Shown here: positions 12,500-17,694 of the stretch, one piece after another
Numbering within the stretch: the stretch's first letter is position 1
How the letters are laid out: each line of letters starts with the position of its first letter
Source: Lysobacter_K sp043738095
GTDB taxonomy: Bacteria; Pseudomonadota; Gammaproteobacteria; Xanthomonadales; Xanthomonadaceae
Direction of reading: 5' to 3'
Length of the DNA stretch: 17,694 bases
NCBI GenBank assembly: GCA_043738095.1
Contig: JAYSZI010000061.1
Coordinates: forward strand, 1 to 17,694
Made by a program: the position numbers and the translations under genes
The notes under the pieces: model-generated
The model's input: only the letters and a program-made list of their open reading frames with translations
What the model was told of the DNA's origin: nothing
Databases searched by the model: none

Positions 12500-14680
12500 T
12501 CATCGTTTCGGCGCGACGCCCATTTCCGCCAACAGCTGCGGCGCCGGAAACACTTCCTGCATGATCCAGCGCATGTAGCGCTGATCGACCGCGATCATCC
12601 GGCTCATGGCCGGGTCGAACACCCAATTGCTGCTTACCGACTCCCAGTTCATGTCGAACGCCAGACCGACCAGCTTGCCGCGCGCATCGAGCACGGGTGA
12701 GCCGGAATTGCCGCCGGTAATGTCGAGGTCGGACAGAAAGTTGACCGGCACGGTGCCAAGCCGCTTGTCGGCCAGGCCGCCATAGCGTTTGGCACTGACC
12801 GCAGCGAGCAACGTCGGTGGTGCGTCGAACGGTTCGGCGCCAGCCTTGGCCGCGACTTCCTCAAGCTTGGTGAACGGCAGTTGCTTGCTGCCATCGGTCT
12901 TGGTGTAGCCAGTGACTTTGCCGAAGGTGATGCGCAGCGACGAGTTCGCGTCGGGATAGACGAATTGGCCCTTGCTCTTTCTGTAGTCGGCCAACGCCTG
13001 CAGGTACAGCGGACGCGCGAGTAGCGCATCGCCGGCGCGGGTCTTGCCTTCCTGCTCGAGCTTGAGCACGGTCGGCATGATCGCGACCGCGAACTGCACC
13101 GCCGGATCTTTGCTGGCTTCGAACGCAGCGCGATCGGCGTTGAGCAACGCCATGCGCTTGTCGCTCTTGCGCAGTTCGGTCTTGCCGAGCTTGTCGAGAG
13201 CGCGTTTGATCGCCTTCTCGTTGTCCCCCTTGCTGAAATCCGCGCCGAGCCACTGGTCAACCGCGGCCACGCGCTGCGAGGCGGGCAACTTGCTGTATTC
13301 GCGCAGCCAGTAAGCCTGCAGCTCACGATCCATTCTCGGGTCGTAGCGGCGCTCCATCTGTTTGAGGCCGCCTTCGATCGTTGGCAAATCGCGCTGCTGA
13401 TAGCCCTGTTCGCGCTGGGCGTCGGGCTTCGCGCGTTCGATCGCCAGGCGGTACAACTGCGTGGCCGCGCCGATCGCGCCGACACTGCGCAAATGGCTGA
13501 ATACCAGGTCGCGTTCGCGATTCGCGCGCGCTTGTTCGCCCAGCTGCTGCAAGCGCGCATGTGCTGCGATCGCGGGCTCGCCCTTGCTGCCCTGCTTGCC
13601 CAGCCACGCAAGCACCGCCGCTTCGTCGGTCTGCTTGGTGCTGGCCGCGCCGGTGCGCCGGAAGCCGTCAAGTTGGCCGTCGTAATTCTTCATCGCGTTC
13701 TGCCAACCGCGCACGGTGCTGGCGTACTTCACGGCAATGTCGGAATTGTTCTTGCTGGTGTTTTCGACCAGCGACACCAGCTGCTTGTAGTGACCGCCGA
13801 CGGTCGGGTACGTCCAGTTGGCGGTGGCATCGAACTCGCTGGCCAGCGCGTAACGGCTAGTGGTGCCCGGGTAGCCGGCAACCATCACGAAGTCACCCGC
13901 ACCGAGCGGCTGGTCGGCGAGTTTCAGGAAGTGCTTCGGTCGGAATGGGACATTGTCCGCGGCGAATGCGGCAGGCTTGCCGTCCTTACCGACATAAGCG
14001 CGGTAGAACGCAAAGTCACCGGTATGACGCGGCCACATCCAGTTGTCGACCTCGCCGCCGTAGTTACCGATGCTGCTCGGCGGCGCGTAAACCAGGCGCA
14101 CGTCCTTGATCTCGAGCGTGCGGAACAGGCGGTAGGTGTTACCGCCGGCAAAGCTGTAGATGCGGCAGCGGTAGCCGGCCTCGAGCTCGCATTGCGCGAC
14201 CAGCTGCTTTTCCGATGTCTCTAGCGCATGGGTGCGCGCGAGCGCATCGGGCGCAGCGCCGATCGCCGCATTGATCTGCTTGGTCACGTCCTGAATCGAA
14301 TCCAGCGCGTAGATGCGCGCGTTGGGTCCGGCGGACACTTCCGCCGCCGTTGTGGCGGCGTTGATGCCGTCGCGCATCAGATTCTTATCGGGGGTCGAAT
14401 TGAGTTGGATCGCGCCGTACGCACAGTGGTGGTTAGTGACGACCAGGCCGTGGGGTGAGACGAAGCTCGCGGTGCAACCACCTAGCGACACCACCGCGCC
14501 CATCGGATCGCCGGTGAGGTTGGCCAGCTGCTTTGGGCTCATTTTCAGGCCGGCCTTTTTTAGCGGACCGGCGATTTCCGGCAACTGCTGCGGCACCCAC
14601 ATGCCCTCGCCAGCGACAGCGACAGCGACAGCGGTAAGGCCGGCCATGGCGATGGCGACGGCCAGGACTGAATAGCGCAT
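12500..14680 (-). CDS. S46 family dipeptidyl-peptidase, DAP BII / DPP7 type with an altered S1 residue
   Basis: Removes dipeptides from the N-termini of peptides in the periplasm. The 726-residue protein has a signal peptide (1-23, then GEGMWVPQQLPEIAG), a chymotrypsin-like double barrel split by a helical domain (about 280-570), and the catalytic triad His85 (TNHHC), Asp222 (RHTGDF) and Ser659 (TGGNSGSPV). N-terminus-binding residues Asn213, Trp214, Asn328 and Asp676 are kept. Cys69/Cys86 and Cys164/Cys172 could form disulfides. It closely resembles DAP BII of Pseudoxanthomonas, except that Met677 (AFDMNWES) replaces the Gly that defines DPP7-type S1 specificity, so its preference is uncertain. 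The start has AAGGAG (14687-14692) 6 bp upstream. It lies 82 bp after a paralogue and ends at a strong terminator. Confidence 0.95.
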   Translation of the reverse strand: MRYSVLAVAIAMAGLTAVAVAVAGEGMWVPQQLPEIAGPLKKAGLKMSPKQLANLTGDPMGAVVSLGGCTASFVSPHGLVVTNHHCAYGAIQLNSTPDKNLMRDGINAATTAAEVSAGPNARIYALDSIQDVTKQINAAIGAAPDALARTHALETSEKQLVAQCELEAGYRCRIYSFAGGNTYRLFRTLEIKDVRLVYAPPSSIGNYGGEVDNWMWPRHTGDFAFYRAYVGKDGKPAAFAADNVPFRPKHFLKLADQPLGAGDFVMVAGYPGTTSRYALASEFDATANWTYPTVGGHYKQLVSLVENTSKNNSDIAVKYASTVRGWQNAMKNYDGQLDGFRRTGAASTKQTDEAAVLAWLGKQGSKGEPAIAAHARLQQLGEQARANRERDLVFSHLRSVGAIGAATQLYRLAIERAKPDAQREQGYQQRDLPTIEGGLKQMERRYDPRMDRELQAYWLREYSKLPASQRVAAVDQWLGADFSKGDNEKAIKRALDKLGKTELRKSDKRMALLNADRAAFEASKDPAVQFAVAIMPTVLKLEQEGKTRAGDALLARPLYLQALADYRKSKGQFVYPDANSSLRITFGKVTGYTKTDGSKQLPFTKLEEVAAKAGAEPFDAPPTLLAAVSAKRYGGLADKRLGTVPVNFLSDLDITGGNSGSPVLDARGKLVGLAFDMNWESVSSNWVFDPAMSRMIAVDQRYMRWIMQEVFPAPQLLAEMGVAPKR
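14612..14633 (-). repeat. Short tandem hexanucleotide repeat in a signal-peptide coding region
   Basis: AGCGAC on the plus strand is repeated 3.7 times. On the coding strand it is (GCTGTC)n and encodes Ala-Val repeats (residues about 17-23) in the hydrophobic core of the S46 signal peptide. Gain or loss of a unit would keep the reading frame and change signal-peptide length by two residues. Confidence 0.8.
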
Positions 14681-14762
14681 GCGTAACTCCTTGCGAAGGG
14701 CAATAGTCCGAGTCTAGCCCGGCGGTGTGAGACGAATAGATGAGCAAAGGACGGACGAACCG

Positions 14763-16925
14763 TCACTCGATTGGCAAGTTCATTTCGCGGAGCAGATGCG
14801 GCGCGGGATACACCTTCGCCATCAACCAGCGCATGTAGCGCGCGTCGACGTGAATCGCGCGCTTGTAGCGCAGATCGAACATCCAGCTGGCGCTTACCGC
14901 TTCCCAGTTGCTGTCGAAATTCAGACCGATCAGACGCCCGCGTGCATCGAGCACCGGCGAGCCGGAGTTGCCGCCAGTGGTGTCGAGGTTGGTCATGAAG
15001 TCGACCGTCTGCGTTTTCAGGCTGGGCTCGGCGGTGCTGCCGAAATCACCCTTCGCGATCGCGTCGCGCAGCGATTGCGGGGCATCAAACGGTGCCTGCC
15101 CGGTGTGCTTTTCGACAATGCCCTGCACCGTCGTCAGCGGCCGGTAGCTGACACCGTCGCGCGGCTCCAATGCTGTGATGCGGCCGTAGCTCACTCGCAG
15201 CGTGGAGTTCGCGTCCGGGTACACGGCCCGGCCCTGCGACTGGCGGAAACCGATCAGCGCGCGCATGTAGGCCGGACGCAAACGCAGCAGTTCGCCGTCG
15301 CGGGCCTTGGCCTCGTCCTCGAGTCGGATCAATGCCGGCGTCAGCACCGCGGCCGCCTTGAGCAGCGTATCGGTGGACGACGCCAGTTCGCTGACGCTGG
15401 CTTCCATCACCCGCAACCGCTCAGTCTCGTCGCCCAATTTTGTGCCCGCATACAACGCATCGAGCTTGCTCTGCGATTGCGCCGGGGTAGTACCGAACAC
15501 CGTGTCGAACTCGGCAACATGCTGCGCCGGTGGCAAGGACTGGTACTGGCGCAGCAGGTCGCTGAGCAGCGCTTTCTCGACGGCCGGCGCGTACCGACGC
15601 TGCACCTGCTTGAGTTGGCCGGTGAGCAGCGTCTCGTCGCGCTGCTGGTAACCGGACTCGCGCAGCGCATCGGGCTTGCCGCGCTCCAGTGCGAGACGCT
15701 GCACGGTCAGCGCCGCACGCAGCAGTTGCGACTGCGAGCGGATCGCGCCGAGCAGTTGGTCGCGTTCGCGCATCGCCGTGGCGGTGTCAAGAATCCGTTG
15801 CGCGGCAGTAATGTCGGCCTGGATGGCCTGGGCATCGGCGTGCTTGCCTAACCACGCGAGCATTGCGGCTTCGTCCTGGCGCCGCACGTCCACCGCATCG
15901 CTGCGGCGCAGCCCGTCGAGTTCGCCCTGTGCGCGCTTGAGGTTGTTCTTGAGGCTTGCAACCTGCGCGGCATACAGCACCTTTGCGGCATCGTTCGGCG
16001 CGGCGGTTTCAATCGTCTTTATCATGCCGTCGAGTAGCGCAACACGTGCCGGTAGTTGCCAGTCGATTTGATTCGCGAACTCAGACGCCATCCGATGCCG
16101 GAACGTCGTCCCGGGATAGCCGGCCAGCATGGCGTAATCGCCTTGTTTGACGTGCTCAGTCGACACTTGCAGATGTGCCGGCGGCGCGTAGGGCACGTTG
16201 CCGATGGCGTAGTCGGCCGGCTTGCCGTCCTTGCCGACGTAGGCGCGCAGCAGGGTGAAGTCGCCGCTGTGGCGCGGCCACATGAAATTGTCGATCTCGT
16301 CGCCGTAGTTGCCGATCGCGTCGGGCGGCGCGTACACGAGGCGGATGTCGCGCAGCTCGAGCTGGCGGATCAGATAGAAGTCGGTGCCGTAGTACATATT
16401 GGCGACGCTGCAACGCGTGCCGACCTCCTTTTCGCATTCGGCGACGACGGCTTTGGTCGCGCTGTCCACGGCATCAAAGTAGTCCTTGCCCTGCTTGCCA
16501 CGCGCGCCGGCGAGGATGCGGTCCGTAACCGCGTCGAACCCCGTCGTCACCAGCACGCGATAGTCGGGATTGGCCGGCAGTTCCGCGGCGCGGTCGTCGG
16601 CGATGAATCCATTGGCGATGAGATCGCGGTCACGGCCGTCAGCGGACTTGCCGCTGTTGTACTGGATCACGCCGAACGCGACGTGGTGGTTGGTCAGCAC
16701 CAGTCCGTCCTTCGACACGAAGGCTCCCGTGGCGCCACCGACCTTCACCACGGCGCTCATCGGCGGGCTGGCAAGTCCGGCCAGCCCCGCGGGATCACCC
16801 TTGTATCCGGCAGCGCGCAATTGCGCCGCGATATCTGGAAGCTGCGACGGCATCCACATGCCTTCGTCGGCATGGGCGCTGGCGATGCACAGCGTCAAGG
16901 TCAGGGCGAGGCAAGGTGTCCGCAT
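14763..16925 (-). CDS. S46 family dipeptidyl-peptidase, DPP11-like
   Basis: Second exported S46 peptidase, 720 residues from the ATG at 16925 (MRTPCLALTLTLCIASAHA, cleavage before DEGMW). GGA with 7 bp spacing supports this start; the frame runs open to 16979 but the extra 18 residues spoil the signal peptide. Triad: His81 (TNHHV), Asp222 (RHSGDF), Ser654 (TGGNSGSPV). Asn213, Asn327 and Asp671 are kept for N-terminus binding, but Phe214 replaces the usual Trp. The S1-specificity position is Ser672 (NFDSNWEA), the residue class associated with DPP11, which cleaves after Asp or Glu. One cysteine pair (164/172) is kept and the other is lost (Ala65, Val82). It precedes the DAP BII-like paralogue. 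A weak promoter (TTGCCC, 18 bp, TATCGT, 16986-16957) may serve it. Confidence 0.94.
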   Translation of the reverse strand: MRTPCLALTLTLCIASAHADEGMWMPSQLPDIAAQLRAAGYKGDPAGLAGLASPPMSAVVKVGGATGAFVSKDGLVLTNHHVAFGVIQYNSGKSADGRDRDLIANGFIADDRAAELPANPDYRVLVTTGFDAVTDRILAGARGKQGKDYFDAVDSATKAVVAECEKEVGTRCSVANMYYGTDFYLIRQLELRDIRLVYAPPDAIGNYGDEIDNFMWPRHSGDFTLLRAYVGKDGKPADYAIGNVPYAPPAHLQVSTEHVKQGDYAMLAGYPGTTFRHRMASEFANQIDWQLPARVALLDGMIKTIETAAPNDAAKVLYAAQVASLKNNLKRAQGELDGLRRSDAVDVRRQDEAAMLAWLGKHADAQAIQADITAAQRILDTATAMRERDQLLGAIRSQSQLLRAALTVQRLALERGKPDALRESGYQQRDETLLTGQLKQVQRRYAPAVEKALLSDLLRQYQSLPPAQHVAEFDTVFGTTPAQSQSKLDALYAGTKLGDETERLRVMEASVSELASSTDTLLKAAAVLTPALIRLEDEAKARDGELLRLRPAYMRALIGFRQSQGRAVYPDANSTLRVSYGRITALEPRDGVSYRPLTTVQGIVEKHTGQAPFDAPQSLRDAIAKGDFGSTAEPSLKTQTVDFMTNLDTTGGNSGSPVLDARGRLIGLNFDSNWEAVSASWMFDLRYKRAIHVDARYMRWLMAKVYPAPHLLREMNLPIE

Positions 16926-16990
16926 CGTAGTTCCGGCAGTTTTCTGGGGTCCGGCGACGATAGGCGATGCGCCTGCCAATGGGCAAACCG

Positions 16991-17016
16991 CGCCGAGGGC
17001 CCATTCACCCTCGGCG
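16991..17016. promoter_or_regulatory. Long dyad abutting the tdh -10 box, candidate operator
   Basis: Perfect 9-bp arms CGCCGAGGG (16991-16999) and CCCTCGGCG (17008-17016) separated by 8 bp. The right arm ends at the base before the TATAAT at 17017. The dyad thus covers the -35 to spacer region of tdh and lies upstream of the divergent S46 genes. A regulator bound here would directly affect tdh transcription. It could also fold as an RNA hairpin, but it has no T-run. Confidence 0.55.
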
Positions 17017-17022
17017 TATAAT
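17017..17022 (+). promoter_or_regulatory. -10 box of the tdh promoter
   Basis: A perfect TATAAT, 35 bp before the first possible tdh ATG (17058). No -35 hexamer is present; its place is taken by the dyad at 16991-17016, suggesting an activator-dependent or repressed promoter. Confidence 0.5.
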
Positions 17023-17069
17023 TCCGGCCTCTTTCACGCCATCGCGGACTCCCTGCCATGACGCAAACC

Positions 17070-17694
17070 ATGAAGGCGCTGGTCAAGCGCGAACCCGGCA
17101 AGGGCATCTGGATGGAACAGGTGCCGGTGCCGGTGCCCGGTCCCAACGAAGTGCTGATCAAGCTGGAGAAGACCGCGATCTGCGGCACCGACCTGCACAT
17201 CTATCTGTGGGACGAGTGGAGCCAGCGCACGATCAAGCCCGGGCTGGTCATCGGGCACGAGTTCGTCGGCCGCATCGTCGAGCTCGGCCCGGGCGTGACC
17301 GGCTACCGGCTCGGCGACCGGGTGTCGGCCGAAGGCCATATCGTCTGCGGGCATTGCCGCAACTGCCGCGGCGGTCGCCCGCACCTGTGTCCGAACACGG
17401 TCGGCATCGGGGTTCACCGCGACGGTGCGTTCGCCGAATACATCGCGATGCCGGCCTCGAACCTGTGGCCAATCCCCGACCAGATCCCGAGCGAGCTCGC
17501 CGCGTTCTTCGATCCCTATGGAAACGCCGCGCATTGCGCGCTCGAATTCGACGTGATCGGGGAAGACGTGCTGATCACGGGCGCTGGCCCGATCGGCATC
17601 ATCGCCGCCGGCATCTGCAAGCACATCGGGGCGCGCAACGTGGTGGTGACCGATGTCAACGATTATCGCCTGAAATTGGCGGCCGACATGGGCG
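17070..17694 (+). CDS. tdh: L-threonine 3-dehydrogenase, C-terminal part cut off by window edge
   Basis: Zinc- and NAD-dependent oxidation of L-threonine to 2-amino-3-ketobutyrate, the first step of threonine breakdown to glycine and acetyl-CoA. 208 codons are present of about 340. Counting from the ATG at 17070 (MKALVKREPGKGIWM), the catalytic zinc residues Cys38 and His63-Glu64, the structural-zinc cysteines 93, 96, 99 and 107, and the NAD-binding GAGPIG (171-176) fall at the numbers of E. coli Tdh. This favours that start. An in-frame ATG at 17058 would add MTQT; neither has a clear Shine-Dalgarno. The usual partner kbl, if linked, would lie beyond the window. It is divergent from the S46 peptidase genes, so free threonine from peptides could feed it. 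Confidence 0.96.
   Translation, partial: MKALVKREPGKGIWMEQVPVPVPGPNEVLIKLEKTAICGTDLHIYLWDEWSQRTIKPGLVIGHEFVGRIVELGPGVTGYRLGDRVSAEGHIVCGHCRNCRGGRPHLCPNTVGIGVHRDGAFAEYIAMPASNLWPIPDQIPSELAAFFDPYGNAAHCALEFDVIGEDVLITGAGPIGIIAAGICKHIGARNVVVTDVNDYRLKLAADMG

Noticed and set aside
11452..12564. Plus-strand open frame of 370 codons spanning two intergenic regions
   Set aside because: Low-complexity, no motif, and it overlaps the DUF3224 gene in another frame. The DUF3224 frame has family blocks.
14727..17021. Long plus-strand open frames (14727-15851 and 16056-17021)
   Set aside because: Antisense to the intact S46 peptidase with signal peptide and triad; no family features in the shadow translations.
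1..17694. CRISPR arrays, tRNA or rRNA genes, insertion sequences, phage or toxin-antitoxin modules
   Set aside because: Looked for on both strands; no repeat-spacer pattern, cloverleaf, transposase or small paired genes were seen.

Overview
This is a GC-rich chromosomal window dominated by housekeeping genes. It comes from a gamma-proteobacterium of the Xanthomonadales (Lysobacteraceae/Rhodanobacteraceae type). That placement rests on the threonine dehydrogenase and the first S46 peptidase, which read like the Xanthomonas and Pseudoxanthomonas proteins as I know them, and on the folC-SPOR-cvpA-purF gene order. I see no tRNA, rRNA, CRISPR array, insertion sequence or prophage gene.

Layout. 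Positions 1-1112 (minus) hold the first 370 codons of gltX. It is divergent from lpxH (1258-1992, plus), which overlaps a TTG-started lipoprotein gene (to 2666). A convergent minus-strand block follows. In transcription order it is folC (8067-6778), a two-SPOR-domain membrane protein (6644-5610), cvpA (5600-5025), purF (4989-3520) and a DUF455 ferritin-like gene (3512-2706). Divergent from folC is a secreted alpha/beta hydrolase (8165-9211). Its stop codon overlaps that of a histidine-phosphatase gene (9849-9208), which lies 4 bp behind a long-form serA (11416-9854). Then come a small DUF3224 gene (11741-12145, plus), two tandem S46 dipeptidyl-peptidase genes on the minus strand (16925-14763, then 14680-12500) ending at a clear intrinsic terminator, and the 5' part of tdh (17070-17694, plus).

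How the genes fit together. The folC-SPOR-cvpA-purF-DUF455 block joins folate and purine synthesis to two membrane proteins. The serA-phosphatase pair looks like a serine-synthesis unit, with the phosphatase a candidate for the phosphoserine phosphatase step. The two secreted S46 peptidases would release dipeptides in the periplasm, and the adjacent tdh degrades threonine, so the right end is oriented to peptide and amino-acid use.

Most notable points. (a) The first S46 peptidase is a DAP BII/DPP7-type enzyme except that Met replaces Gly at the residue that sets S1 specificity, while its neighbour has Ser there (DPP11-like). (b) A histidine phosphatase is coupled to serA. (c) lpxH and folC both have a -10 box exactly 6 bp before ATG and little or no Shine-Dalgarno, suggesting leaderless mRNAs. 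(d) A 9+9 bp dyad abuts the tdh -10 box. (e) A terminator with the cvpA stop codon in its loop lies just before purF. I found no convincing new multi-gene system; the interest is in these individual departures.
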